DNA of 42,189 nucleotides from Aquaspirillum serpens DSM 68 (lineage in GTDB: Bacteria > Pseudomonadota > Gammaproteobacteria > Burkholderiales > Aquaspirillaceae), in contig NZ_ATVC01000017.1 in the NCBI RefSeq assembly GCF_000420525.1, forward strand, positions 1 through 42,189. The letters are read 5' to 3'. Each line of letters starts with the position of its first letter. Position 1 is the stretch's first letter. The notes beneath the pieces are model-generated. The model ran no database searches, had not been told where the DNA came from, and saw nothing but the letters and a program-made list of their open reading frames with translations. Positions 27,908-36,851 of the stretch are shown here, piece after piece. Both the position numbers and the translations under genes were made by a program.

Positions 27908-27934
27908 ATCGTTGCAGTGCATCGATAGGTCGGC

Positions 27935-27963
27935 ATAATAGACATCCAATCACCGTTTGTCAA
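27935..27963 (-). promoter_or_regulatory. sigma70 promoter of tRNA-Asn
   Basis: On the minus strand a perfect TTGACA (27963-27958) is followed after exactly 17 nt by TATTAT (27940-27935). Transcription would start near 27928, about 20 nt before the mature tRNA 5' end. Confidence 0.85.
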
Positions 27964-28009
27964 CAGCTTTCGGCTTCTTTTTCTGAAAAAAGCTTAATAA
28001 ATGTTAACG

Positions 28010-28041
28010 GTATAACAGTTTTTTATTGACTACTGTTATAC
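28010..28041. promoter_or_regulatory. 10-bp perfect inverted repeat upstream of the antiporter gene
   Basis: GTATAACAGT (28010-28019) and ACTGTTATAC (28032-28041) are perfect inverted arms separated by 12 nt, so the half-sites are 22 bp apart, about two helical turns. The repeat ends 51 nt before the antiporter start. It could be an operator for the antiporter operon or a cruciform; no terminator T-run follows. Confidence 0.45.
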
Positions 28042-28092
28042 AGATCAGGCAGCCTTAGCGGCTCTCACAAAGAATGAGTGGAGAAATACCGT

Positions 28093-29298
28093 ATGTTCAG
28101 TGAAGAACACTCATGGTGGGCTGGGGCGTTGACCTTGGATTCCTTGGGCGCCTTTGGTTTGGTGTTAGCGCTTGGCGTGCTCGGGGGACAATTGGTACAT
28201 CGAGTGCTCCATCTTCCCGCCTTAACCGGCTATTTACTCACCGGATTATTGCTTGGCCCTGCTGGATTAAACCTATTATCACGAACGGTGTTGGGTGATA
28301 TTCAGCTGTTTGTCGATTTGGCCCTTGGTTTGTTTTTATTCGAGCTAGGACGGCGTTTAGATGTGCGGTGGTTGCTGCATGATCGTGGCTTATTGTGGTC
28401 GAGCCTCCTCACTAGCACATTAGTCTTTGTTGCCCTGCTTGGGCTGATGATGGGATTGGGCTTGCCGTCTGGTTTAGCCAGCTTAGCGGCAGCAATGGGT
28501 AGCGCCAGCTCACCGCCGATTCTGTTACATCTGATTCGCGAGATGCGCGCCGAGGGGCAAGTCAGTGAGCGTACCTTAGTGTTTACGGCGGTCAATAATC
28601 TATTTGCTTTGGTGTTGTTCACCGCCGGCATCTCTGCTTTACAACTGGCTGGCGAATTTGCTATTGCCACCACCGCTTTCACTGATTTTCTACGGTTATT
28701 GGCCGGTTCGTTAGGGCTTGGCGTGGTGATGGCCTTGCTGTCGATTCCATTAAGCCGCTGGTTAGGGCGCGAAGCGATTACACAAAACGCCCTGTTATTG
28801 GCCTTAATCGCCTTAACCGTCGGTTTGTCAGTGAAGTTTTCTTTATCACCTTTGATTGCCGCATTGGCGTTGGGCTGTCTTAGCCGTGTGTTAGATCGCG
28901 GTTACAACATCATCGAGCCCAATTTAGAAGGCTTGGGTCATATTTTATTCTTGGTGTTTTTTGTCTATTCCGGTGCGGTGTTGGTCCCTGAACACTTTAT
29001 TGCCATGTGGCCGGTGGCATTGGCTTTCTTGGGGTTACGGGCGGTGGTGTTGATGGGCAGCGGGGTGGCATTTTCACGTTGGAATGGCCTGTCATGGCGG
29101 CGCGGCGGCTGTTTGGGCTTGACCCTATTTCCGGTTTCCAGCAGTACGTTATTGCTGATGTTGCACATTGGCAGCTTATTCCCAGCGTTTGGTGCGCAAT
29201 TGTCTGGTCTGATGTTGGCCTTGGTTTTGTGTTCAGATTTACTGGGCCCGATTGTGGCGCGGGTCGGTTTAATCGCATCAGGAGAAACCCGTGACTGA
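28093..29298 (+). CDS. CPA2-family cation:proton antiporter (Kef-type membrane domain)
   Basis: A 401-aa integral membrane protein with about 12 hydrophobic segments and the CPA2 signature near the N-terminus (LPALTGYLLTGLLLGPAGL, then DLALGLFLFELGRRLD). It has no C-terminal TrkA-N/RCK domain, unlike full-length KefB and KefC, so it is the transport domain alone. Predicted to exchange Na+ or K+ for H+ across the inner membrane; the ion is not determinable. ATG 28093 is preferred, with GGAG 10 nt upstream, over GTG 28078. The stop overlaps the start of the next gene by 8 nt, so the two are cotranslated. Confidence 0.87.
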   Translation: MFSEEHSWWAGALTLDSLGAFGLVLALGVLGGQLVHRVLHLPALTGYLLTGLLLGPAGLNLLSRTVLGDIQLFVDLALGLFLFELGRRLDVRWLLHDRGLLWSSLLTSTLVFVALLGLMMGLGLPSGLASLAAAMGSASSPPILLHLIREMRAEGQVSERTLVFTAVNNLFALVLFTAGISALQLAGEFAIATTAFTDFLRLLAGSLGLGVVMALLSIPLSRWLGREAITQNALLLALIALTVGLSVKFSLSPLIAALALGCLSRVLDRGYNIIEPNLEGLGHILFLVFFVYSGAVLVPEHFIAMWPVALAFLGLRAVVLMGSGVAFSRWNGLSWRRGGCLGLTLFPVSSSTLLLMLHIGSLFPAFGAQLSGLMLALVLCSDLLGPIVARVGLIASGETRD

Positions 29299-30499
29299 TT
29301 TAACCCATACTGTGGCGATGTTGCCTTCTCTGACCGTTCCCACCGTTGACCCTGAACCGATGCTATTGTTTCAATCTTCATCACCCTTGACCATGGGCGT
29401 GGAATTGGAGCTGATGATTGTCAATGTCCGCGACTTTAATTTGACGCGGGGATCGGATGATTTGCTGCACTTAATTAACCGCAAGCCACATGGCTACGAT
29501 ATTAAGCCAGAGATCACCGAGGGCATGATTGAGATTGGTTCGGCGATTCATACCTCAACCGATGCTTTATTGGCCGAATTACGCGCTATTCGCTCGCTGT
29601 TGGTTGGGGCGGCAGAACGGTTGAATTTGGCGTTGGCCGGTGGCGGCGCACACCCGTTTCAACATTGGGATGACCAACGGATTTACCCAAAAGAGCGTTA
29701 TCGTTTAGTCGGTGAATTGTATGGTTATCTGGCCAAACAATTTACGGTCTATGGTCAACACGTCCACATTGGGTGTCCAAACGGTGATTGGGCGGTGCAT
29801 TTAACCCATTATTTATCGCGCTATATTCCGCACTTTATCGCCTTGAGCGCCTCCTCGCCTTTTTATCAAGGCGTCGATACCCGTTTCCAAACCTCACGCT
29901 TAACCAGCGTCAACGCCTTTCCGCTGTCGGGTTCGATGCCGTGTGTCAACGATTGGGACAGCTTTAATCAATATTTTCAAAACATGGCGAAGCTTGGCAT
30001 TGTTGCCAGCATGAAAGACTTTTACTGGGACATTCGGCCAAAACCGGAATATGGCACAGTGGAAGTGCGGATTTGTGATACGCCACTGAGTATTGAAAAT
30101 GCGGTGTTATTGGCCGGTTATATTCGCTTATTGGCGAAACATTGTTTTGCCCAGCCCATGCAGCCCACCGAGGCCCACAGCTATTTGACCTATACCTATA
30201 ACCGTTTTCAAGCCTGCCGTTTTGGCTTTGAAGGGGTATTGGTCAAGCCATTAGAAGGCACACAAACTTCGGTGTTGGAAGATATTTTGGTCACGCTCGA
30301 CCAACTGCGTGGGGTATCGGAATCGGTAGAAGAAGACTGTATTTTGGCTGCTTTGCGCGAACGCACGCTAGCGCGAGATTCTGATAGCGATTGGTTACGT
30401 CAAGCCTATGCTCGCACCCACTCGCTTAGCGATGTCGTGCGGCGACAGGCAGAACGCTGGATGTATGGTCGAGAGCGTGTTATTGGAAATAGGCGCTAG
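29291..30499 (+). CDS. YbdK-type carboxylate-amine ligase (GCS2 family)
   Basis: A 402-aa member of glutamate-cysteine ligase family 2. The metal/ATP-binding motif MGVELELMI (E38, E40), the central GQHVHIGCP (H157, H159) and the C-terminal EVRICDTPLS are present. E. coli YbdK has weak gamma-glutamylcysteine ligase activity; the real substrate is unknown. The start is GTG 29291 with GGAG 6 nt upstream, overlapping the antiporter gene. It overlaps the convergent lipoprotein gene at its 3' end by 20 bp (30480-30499). The physical coupling to a Kef-like antiporter suggests a thiol or electrophile-stress link, which is only an inference. Confidence 0.88.
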   Translation: MTDLTHTVAMLPSLTVPTVDPEPMLLFQSSSPLTMGVELELMIVNVRDFNLTRGSDDLLHLINRKPHGYDIKPEITEGMIEIGSAIHTSTDALLAELRAIRSLLVGAAERLNLALAGGGAHPFQHWDDQRIYPKERYRLVGELYGYLAKQFTVYGQHVHIGCPNGDWAVHLTHYLSRYIPHFIALSASSPFYQGVDTRFQTSRLTSVNAFPLSGSMPCVNDWDSFNQYFQNMAKLGIVASMKDFYWDIRPKPEYGTVEVRICDTPLSIENAVLLAGYIRLLAKHCFAQPMQPTEAHSYLTYTYNRFQACRFGFEGVLVKPLEGTQTSVLEDILVTLDQLRGVSESVEEDCILAALRERTLARDSDSDWLRQAYARTHSLSDVVRRQAERWMYGRERVIGNRR

Positions 30500-31184
30500 G
30501 ATCAATCGGTTTGCCGCGATAGCGCAGCTCGAAATGCAACAGAGGTTTACCGCCGTGGCTGCCCATTTCGGCGATGGTTTGTCCGGTGCTGATGGTTTGC
30601 CCATCGCGGGCCAATAATTTGCTGTTGTGGGCATACACAGTCAGGTAATCTTTATTATGTTTAATAATCAACATATTACCGTATTGCCGGATGCCGCTGC
30701 CGGCATATACCACCTTGCCAGGGGCCGCCGCTAAAATCGGTGTCCCCACCGCCCCTGCAATATCCACCCCATTGGTTGTCGTATTGAAATTTCCGAGTTT
30801 GCCGCCGCTTACCGGCATGGCTAAGCGGATGCCCGCTTGTGCAGGGGCGGCAACAGGTTCTTTGGGTGTGGGACGTAATACTGGGGCACGGGGAGGAGTT
30901 GAGCTTGCTGCCGCTGTCGGCGGAACTACGCGCAACACCTGCCCCACTTCAATTTGGCTGGCGTCGGCAAGATTGTTCCACTTCACCAACGTGCTGACGC
31001 TCTGCCCCCAACGCCTTGCAATCCGAAATAAAGTATCACCTGCTTGAACGCGATAATAGCCCGGTTCAACCGGTGCGTTGATATCGACACCGGCAGAAGG
31101 CGTGGTTGAAGACGCACACCCATACAGCACAGTTAAGGCTAAGGTGGCAACGGCAAGGGGGCGGAGGAAATCAGCAGCAGTCAT
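30480..31184 (-). CDS. LysM/LytM lipoprotein, degenerate (NlpD/ActS-type amidase activator)
   Basis: A 234-aa lipoprotein: signal peptide with lipobox LYGC (lipidated Cys23), one LysM domain at about residues 43-87 (YYRVQAGDTLFRIARRWG, IEVGQVLRV), a Pro/Ala linker, and an M23/LytM domain at about 122-233. Zn-binding residues are lost: the HxxxD position reads NGVD (N138) and the HxH position reads LLHFE. NlpD and EnvC show the same pattern: they lack hydrolase activity but switch on cell-wall amidases. Its length is nearer to E. coli ActS/YgeR than to NlpD. It starts 9 nt after the methyltransferase stop. Confidence 0.85.
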   Translation of the reverse strand: MTAADFLRPLAVATLALTVLYGCASSTTPSAGVDINAPVEPGYYRVQAGDTLFRIARRWGQSVSTLVKWNNLADASQIEVGQVLRVVPPTAAASSTPPRAPVLRPTPKEPVAAPAQAGIRLAMPVSGGKLGNFNTTTNGVDIAGAVGTPILAAAPGKVVYAGSGIRQYGNMLIIKHNKDYLTVYAHNSKLLARDGQTISTGQTIAEMGSHGGKPLLHFELRYRGKPIDPSAYFQ

Positions 31185-31193
31185 GGCGCCTGA

Positions 31194-32093
31194 TTATACA
31201 GCTTCTTGCTCACCTTGGGCGGCAGCCGGCATTTCGGGTAAAAAGCGCGGGGTGAGTTCTTCTAATCCAAACTCTTGCAAAATGGCTAACAAACGTTGCC
31301 GCGCATTGCCGCGCCGTTGTCCGGTATAGCGGGCAATGATCAGCTCGTTTTTCATCGAGTGTTCCCAACCCACCAATTCGGTGACTGTAACTTGATAGCC
31401 ATAGGCCTCTAATGCCAAACAGCGCAAAACATTGGTGAGATGGCTGCCAAATTCACGCGTGTGGATAGCATGTCGCCACATTTCGGACAATGAAGTTTGT
31501 CCCAACATTTTATTTTTATGTTGGCGTAACACAGCAGCGACCTCGGCCTGACAACACGGCACCAAGACAATAAAACGGGCTTTTTTATGCAAGGCAAAGC
31601 GGATGGCATCGTCAGTTGCCGTATTGCACGCATGTAACGCCGTCACCATGTCGATTTGCGCGGGCAAGTCAGGCGAAGTAATGGACGCTTCCACGCTGAG
31701 ATTGAGAAAGCTCATCCGAGGGAATTGCAAATGCTCGGCTAATTCTTGCGACCGTTGTACTAGCTCTTGCCGTGTCTCAATCCCAAAAATATGGCCGATT
31801 TCACGCTGTTTGAAAAACAAATCGTACAGAATAAAACCGAGATACGACTTCCCTGCGCCGTGATCGGCAAGGGTACAAGGTGTGGCAGCGTCTGCCAGTT
31901 CTTGTAATAACGGCTCGATAAATTGATAGAGATGGTAAACCTGCTTCAGTTTACGGCGGCTGTCTTGGTTGAGCTGGCCGTCACGGGTCAGGATGTGCAA
32001 GGCTTTTAATAATTCAACCGATTGCCCTTCGCGGACTTCCGGCGGTAATACCGCTGGCCGATAGGGGGTATTTTTTTTCTTTTTGTCGCTCAT
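31194..32093 (-). CDS. class I SAM-dependent methyltransferase (Methyltransf_32-like)
   Basis: About 299 aa from ATG 32093 (MSDKKKKNTPYRPAVL). SAM motif I is CTLADHGAGKSYLGFILYDL at about residues 73-92. LHACNTATDDAI and FIVLVPCCQAEV are typical of the family related to the GSTCD methyltransferase domain. The N-terminal helical part precedes the fold. The substrate is unknown; RNA methylation is possible but not shown. The start overlaps the DUF1415 stop (ATGA), so the two are translationally coupled. The frame is open to 32132 without a better start. Confidence 0.82.
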   Translation of the reverse strand: MSDKKKKNTPYRPAVLPPEVREGQSVELLKALHILTRDGQLNQDSRRKLKQVYHLYQFIEPLLQELADAATPCTLADHGAGKSYLGFILYDLFFKQREIGHIFGIETRQELVQRSQELAEHLQFPRMSFLNLSVEASITSPDLPAQIDMVTALHACNTATDDAIRFALHKKARFIVLVPCCQAEVAAVLRQHKNKMLGQTSLSEMWRHAIHTREFGSHLTNVLRCLALEAYGYQVTVTELVGWEHSMKNELIIARYTGQRRGNARQRLLAILQEFGLEELTPRFLPEMPAAAQGEQEAV

Positions 32094-32650
32094 GCCGAGG
32101 GTTTCCCTGTTGGAATGCCGAGTGCTTGCCAACCTGCCAAACCGAGGCTTTCCATGGTGGCGATATTGCGTTCAAAAATAGTATCGGGGTTGTCAATTTG
32201 ACTCACCACCCGCGCAATACTTTCTTCGCGAATTAAATGCAGCGTGGGATAGGGCGAACGATTGGTGTAGTTGCTGATGTCGTCTGGCTCAGTGTCGGCA
32301 AACTGAAAATCGGGATGAAAACTGGCCACTTGAATCACCCCTTCTAAACCCTGATCGGCTGGCGCCGCTTCGGCGATTTGCAGCACATCGTTAAATTCTA
32401 AGAAATCAGGGAATAGCGTCGGGTGAATCAATAAGGTGGTATCGATGTCGCTGGCCGGTGTCGCTGCCAATAACGCTAATTCATCATCCAGCTCTTCTAA
32501 AAACTGGTCGAGATGTTGCGCTTGGCTGACCACAAAGCGAATTTGGTTTTTGACATACACCGCTTTAGCAAATGGGCACAGATTTAACCCAATCACTGCT
32601 TTTTCTAACCAAATTTTGGTTGCGGCAATCACTTCTTCAGGCGTAGACAT
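32090..32650 (-). CDS. DUF1415 protein
   Basis: A 186-aa cytosolic protein of the DUF1415 family, function unknown. Conserved blocks are WLEKAVIGLNLCPFAKAVY near the N-terminus, TLLIHPTLFPDFLEFND, IQVASFHPDFQFA, NYTNRSPYPTLHLIREES and IFERNIATMESLG. ATG 32650 has AGGAA 6 nt upstream; the frame to 32695 is not supported. It is coupled to the methyltransferase by an ATGA overlap and lies 50 nt after the diguanylate cyclase gene. Confidence 0.88.
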   Translation of the reverse strand: MSTPEEVIAATKIWLEKAVIGLNLCPFAKAVYVKNQIRFVVSQAQHLDQFLEELDDELALLAATPASDIDTTLLIHPTLFPDFLEFNDVLQIAEAAPADQGLEGVIQVASFHPDFQFADTEPDDISNYTNRSPYPTLHLIREESIARVVSQIDNPDTIFERNIATMESLGLAGWQALGIPTGKPSA

Positions 32651-32700
32651 GTGCAATTCCTGACAAAAGCACAAGTTTAACGCAACCAGCGGCAAGGGAT

Positions 32701-33624
32701 TTAGCCAATCTCAGTCCGATTACGCCCAGAATGTTTGGCACGATATAAGGCTTGATCGGCGCGTTCTAACAAACTATCAGGGGCCAAGCCACCATCGGGC
32801 ACCAACGAGGCTAAGCCAATGCTGGCGGTAATCATCGGCGCGGTGGGCGAGGTGTGATGCGGTATGGCGATTTCTGCTAAGGCTTGATGAATCTTAGCGG
32901 CAACCACCATCGCGTGTTCGGTATCGGTTTCGGATAACAGGACAGCAAATTCCTCACCACCATAGCGGGCGGCAAGATCACTGCTCCGTTGAATGGTTTG
33001 ACTTAATAAATCACCAAAACGTTGCAATGCCTCGTCACCTGCTTGATGACCGTAATGGTCGTTATACAGCTTGAAATGATCCACATCTATTAGCATTAAA
33101 CTGAGTGAACGTTGATTACGTTGACAACGTCGCCATTCACGTTGGTACTGTTCATCAAAACAGCGCCGGTTACCGATACCAGTTAAGCCGTCCGATAAGG
33201 TAAGTCTTCGTAATAGATCTGTTTGTCGTTTTAAAGTAAGGTGAGTACGTACCCGTGCTTGCACAATCGAGGGATTGACCGGTTTGCTGATGAAATCTAC
33301 TGCACCGATATCCAGCGCACGTGTTTCGTCTTGAACATCAGTCAGTGCAGTAATAAAAATGATCGGAATATCTGCTGTCAAGGGGTCATGCTTAAGTTTA
33401 GTGCAGACAGTATAACCATCCATCTCGGGCATCACCGCATCCAATAAAATCAGGTCGGGGGCTCGAGTTTGCGCTAACTCAATTGCCTTATCTCCTTTCA
33501 GAGCAAACAGCACCTCGTGTTGTTCCTTCAAGATATTGTTCAACACCAGCACGTTTTCCATCATGTCATCCACAATCAGAATACGGCCGCGTAAAGGCAG
33601 GTCTGTCGAAAACGAAGTTGGCAT
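32701..33624 (-). CDS. response regulator with GGDEF diguanylate cyclase output
   Basis: A 307-aa two-domain protein. The receiver domain (about 13-130) has the acidic pair D19/D20, phospho-acceptor D62 (LILLDAVMPEMDG) and K114. The GGDEF domain (about 140-305) has the active motif GGEEF (222-226) preceded by RSSD (213-216), a correctly placed RxxD inhibitory site. It should make c-di-GMP on phosphorylation and be feedback-inhibited. No membrane segment. ATG 33624 is preferred to an upstream TTG. It directly follows the hybrid kinase gene and is its probable partner. Confidence 0.93.
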   Translation of the reverse strand: MPTSFSTDLPLRGRILIVDDMMENVLVLNNILKEQHEVLFALKGDKAIELAQTRAPDLILLDAVMPEMDGYTVCTKLKHDPLTADIPIIFITALTDVQDETRALDIGAVDFISKPVNPSIVQARVRTHLTLKRQTDLLRRLTLSDGLTGIGNRRCFDEQYQREWRRCQRNQRSLSLMLIDVDHFKLYNDHYGHQAGDEALQRFGDLLSQTIQRSSDLAARYGGEEFAVLLSETDTEHAMVVAAKIHQALAEIAIPHHTSPTAPMITASIGLASLVPDGGLAPDSLLERADQALYRAKHSGRNRTEIG

Positions 33625-33665
33625 CAGAAAGGCTCTCGGCAAGTCGGGTTAACAACAGATTACAA

Positions 33666-36600
33666 TCAAGCAGCAGGAAGTTGATTCAGTGCAGTTTCAA
33701 AGTCCAGCGATTCCACCGCACCGAGCAAGGCTGCCGCAGCAGGTTTGCCTAATGTGGCTTCCCAGCGCGCTAAATCGTTGCGAATTATCTCTAGCGCGGC
33801 AAGATTATATTCCAGTAACAAAGCCCGTAAGGCATTTATTTCTGTGTGATTGAAAGTGGCATGAGTCTCATCATTTGCATGAGAGTTATTCTCATTTTTT
33901 AGCTGCTGTTGAATAAAGTGTGCTGATTGTACAACTTCTTCTAATGCCGTTCGCAAGCGGAAACAATCTTGGGCGCGAGGGAAAGGGGCGGCAGCTTTTG
34001 CAGCCGACTCCGCCTGTGCCACACACTCGGCAAGATGCACCGCCCCGAGGTTAGCCGCCGCACCGCGTAGGCGGTGCAAAATCTGTACGGTTTGCTCTTG
34101 GCGGCCGGCTTCCCAATGTTGGAGAGCATCTTCAATACTGTCTTGCTGTGTCTCAGCAAACCGCACCAGTAATTGCGCTAATAAACGGGCATCGCCAACC
34201 CGCGCCAGCGAGGCTGCGACATCAATGCCTGCCAATTTATCTGGTAGATGAAATTCGGTTTTGCTGGCGGTTGTTGCCACTGGCAGCAGGGGTTGTACTT
34301 GAAAGCCGGTGCTGTCCAATAGGGTTTGGAACAGAATATCCGCCTCCACCGGCTTGCTGACGTGAGCATTCATGCCGGCATCCAGTGCCTCTTGCCGATC
34401 GCTGACCATCGCGTTAGCGGTCATAGCAATAATCGGCAGCTCGGTTAAACCCAAACCCTGACGGATGGCGCGGGTGGCGGTGTAGCCATCCATCACCGGC
34501 ATTTGCACATCCATTAACACCGCATCAAATGCGGTCGGTTTGCGTTTCAAACATTGCACTGCTTCACGGCCATTCTCTGCCACTTCCACCACCGCACCAG
34601 CACGGCCTAATAATTGGCAGGCGACCAATTGATTAATTTCGTTATCTTCAACCAATAAGACGTGCATACCTTGTAAGCGGCCTTCGAGCTGGCTGATTTT
34701 GGCTGGGGTATCGGGGCTGCGGAGATGTTGGTCTTGATTGCGCGCCCGAATCACGGCATCGAACACCATCGATGGGGTAACCGGTTTGGATAGCAGTCCG
34801 TTGAGTTCTAAATCGCCGGCGGCTTGTTCTAATTCTTCTAAATTGGCCGCCGTCAGCATCAAAATCACCGGCGGGAGTTGGTTCGGGTGATGATGTTTTG
34901 CATAGCGCATCATCTCGAGGCCATCCATCCCCGGCATCTGCCAATCTAAAAATAATAGGTCATAGCTTTGCTGTGCCTGATTGAGATAAGACAGCCCCTC
35001 TTCTGCCGAGGCTGCTAAATCGGCCAACCAACCAAACGAGCGACAGAGTTGTTGTAACACCATGCGCGAGGTTTCATTGTCATCGACAATCAACACTTTA
35101 AGATCGTGCATTTCATGGCGTGTTGGCGTGGGTTTAAGCGCGGCGCTCTCTGGTAAACGGCGGAATTGGGCGGTAAAGCGGAAAGTGCTGCCCTGACCAA
35201 GCTGGCTCTCTACCAAAATTTCGCCATCCATCATGTGTACCAGCCGTTGGCTAATCACCAACCCCAAACCGGTGCCACCAAAGCGGCGAGTGGTGGAGGC
35301 GTCGGCCTGACTAAAGGCATTAAACAGATTGCGTAATTGTTCGGGACTCATCCCAATACCAGTATCGCGGACGACAAAACCCAATTCGACCTTATTTCCT
35401 TCTTGCCGCAATAATTTGATACTGAGCACCACTTCACCGGCGTGGGTGAATTTAATCGCATTGCCGGTTAAGTTGATTAGCACCTGCTGCAAGCGCAGGG
35501 CATCACCTGCCAATTGTCGAGGCACATCGGGATCGATTTGAAAGATGGTTTCAATGCCTTTATCGCGGGCATTGGTGGACATAATCGCACTTAAATTGCG
35601 TAACAATTCATCCATCGCAAACGGCACATCTTCTAATTCCAAACGCCCCGCTTCGATTTTCGAGAAATCTAAAATATCGTTCAGAATGCCTAACAACGAA
35701 CGAGCCGAGCGTTGAATTTTGTCGAGATAATCGCGCTCGCGTTGGCCTAGTTCGCCATCTTCCATCAACTGCGCCAAGCCCAAAATGGCATTCATCGGTG
35801 TGCGAATTTCATGGCTCATATTGGCTAAAAACTCGCCCTTGGCTTGACTAGCGCGTTCGGCATCTTCTTTAGCACGCAATAGTGCCGCTTCGTTATTACG
35901 CAATGCTCGTTCTTGTTCATCCCGTTGTGAGAGTTGCTTTTGCAGCAAATAGTGGGCAAGCCAAATCGAGATGATAAAAATCATCCAACCAAAACCGACA
36001 ATCCACGCATTGCGCTGCCAGTTCTGCAAAATCACGTCTTTTTCACGGGTAACGTACATAAAGAACGGATAACGCTGGATGCGTTGCATGTGCGCCAACC
36101 GCACTTTGCCATCGAGTCCCTGATCCACTTCAAACTGCACGCTTTGGTGTTGAAACCAACTTTCTGGCCCGATAAGTGGTGTACCAATGCGTGATAACAC
36201 CAGTGGTGTGCGGGTGACTAGGGTGCGATCGTGATGGGCTAATGCGACAGCGGCATCAGGCAAGCCGCGTAACTGATCGAGGCGATAGGCCAATTTAATG
36301 ATGTCAATCGCCGCCACTACCACACCAGCAAACTCACCATCGCTGGTTTCTAAGCGCCGGCTAATGGTGAACACCTTAGCCCCAGGTCGTAAAGCAGAGT
36401 CAAAGACCGGACTGACATAGGGCTTAAACAGCGTATTTTTTTGGTGAAAAACAAAATAAGGGCGTTGCTGTAGATTGAGCTGTTGTTCTGCCAAGGCAGA
36501 GTTGCGAGCAAAACCATCGCGGTCAATCACGACAATATGTTGTAGATAGGGGGTTTGTTGTATCCGCACATCAATCGCGGTGCGAATCGCCTCGGTGACG

Positions 36601-36851
36601 TGCAACACATCTTGATTGCGAACATGGCGCTGGGTGATTTCTAACACGCTGTCGAGGCCATCGAATGATTGTTCGATAAAGGCCTGATAGGTGAGCGAAA
36701 GATTCGTCGCACCGGCATAGGCTTGGGCAATATCACGCTGGCGGCTACTGTAAAGCCACAGCCCATAGAGGACGGTGATAAATAGCGTCAGCACGATGGT
36801 GGCTAATGTAAGCCCACGCCGTAGGGAAAGAGTTCGTAGAGAAACAAGCAT
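33666..36851 (-). CDS. membrane hybrid sensor histidine kinase (Cache, HisKA, HATPase, two REC, HPt)
   Basis: 1061 aa. Membrane helix about 14-35; periplasmic Cache-type sensor about 40-275; second helix about 281-303; a coiled linker; HisKA with H347 (MSHEIRTPMNAI); HATPase with N464, DTGIGM and GGTGLG; REC1 with D636; REC2 with D781 and K833; and an HPt domain with H926 (LHRLRGAAANLG). Signal passes H347 to a REC, to H926 and then to an external regulator. The next gene downstream encodes a GGDEF response regulator 41 nt away, the likely target. The ligand is unknown. All phosphorelay residues are intact. The C-terminal tail after about 990 contains a short unstructured stretch. Confidence 0.93.
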   Translation of the reverse strand: MLVSLRTLSLRRGLTLATIVLTLFITVLYGLWLYSSRQRDIAQAYAGATNLSLTYQAFIEQSFDGLDSVLEITQRHVRNQDVLHVTEAIRTAIDVRIQQTPYLQHIVVIDRDGFARNSALAEQQLNLQQRPYFVFHQKNTLFKPYVSPVFDSALRPGAKVFTISRRLETSDGEFAGVVVAAIDIIKLAYRLDQLRGLPDAAVALAHHDRTLVTRTPLVLSRIGTPLIGPESWFQHQSVQFEVDQGLDGKVRLAHMQRIQRYPFFMYVTREKDVILQNWQRNAWIVGFGWMIFIISIWLAHYLLQKQLSQRDEQERALRNNEAALLRAKEDAERASQAKGEFLANMSHEIRTPMNAILGLAQLMEDGELGQRERDYLDKIQRSARSLLGILNDILDFSKIEAGRLELEDVPFAMDELLRNLSAIMSTNARDKGIETIFQIDPDVPRQLAGDALRLQQVLINLTGNAIKFTHAGEVVLSIKLLRQEGNKVELGFVVRDTGIGMSPEQLRNLFNAFSQADASTTRRFGGTGLGLVISQRLVHMMDGEILVESQLGQGSTFRFTAQFRRLPESAALKPTPTRHEMHDLKVLIVDDNETSRMVLQQLCRSFGWLADLAASAEEGLSYLNQAQQSYDLLFLDWQMPGMDGLEMMRYAKHHHPNQLPPVILMLTAANLEELEQAAGDLELNGLLSKPVTPSMVFDAVIRARNQDQHLRSPDTPAKISQLEGRLQGMHVLLVEDNEINQLVACQLLGRAGAVVEVAENGREAVQCLKRKPTAFDAVLMDVQMPVMDGYTATRAIRQGLGLTELPIIAMTANAMVSDRQEALDAGMNAHVSKPVEADILFQTLLDSTGFQVQPLLPVATTASKTEFHLPDKLAGIDVAASLARVGDARLLAQLLVRFAETQQDSIEDALQHWEAGRQEQTVQILHRLRGAAANLGAVHLAECVAQAESAAKAAAPFPRAQDCFRLRTALEEVVQSAHFIQQQLKNENNSHANDETHATFNHTEINALRALLLEYNLAALEIIRNDLARWEATLGKPAAAALLGAVESLDFETALNQLPAA

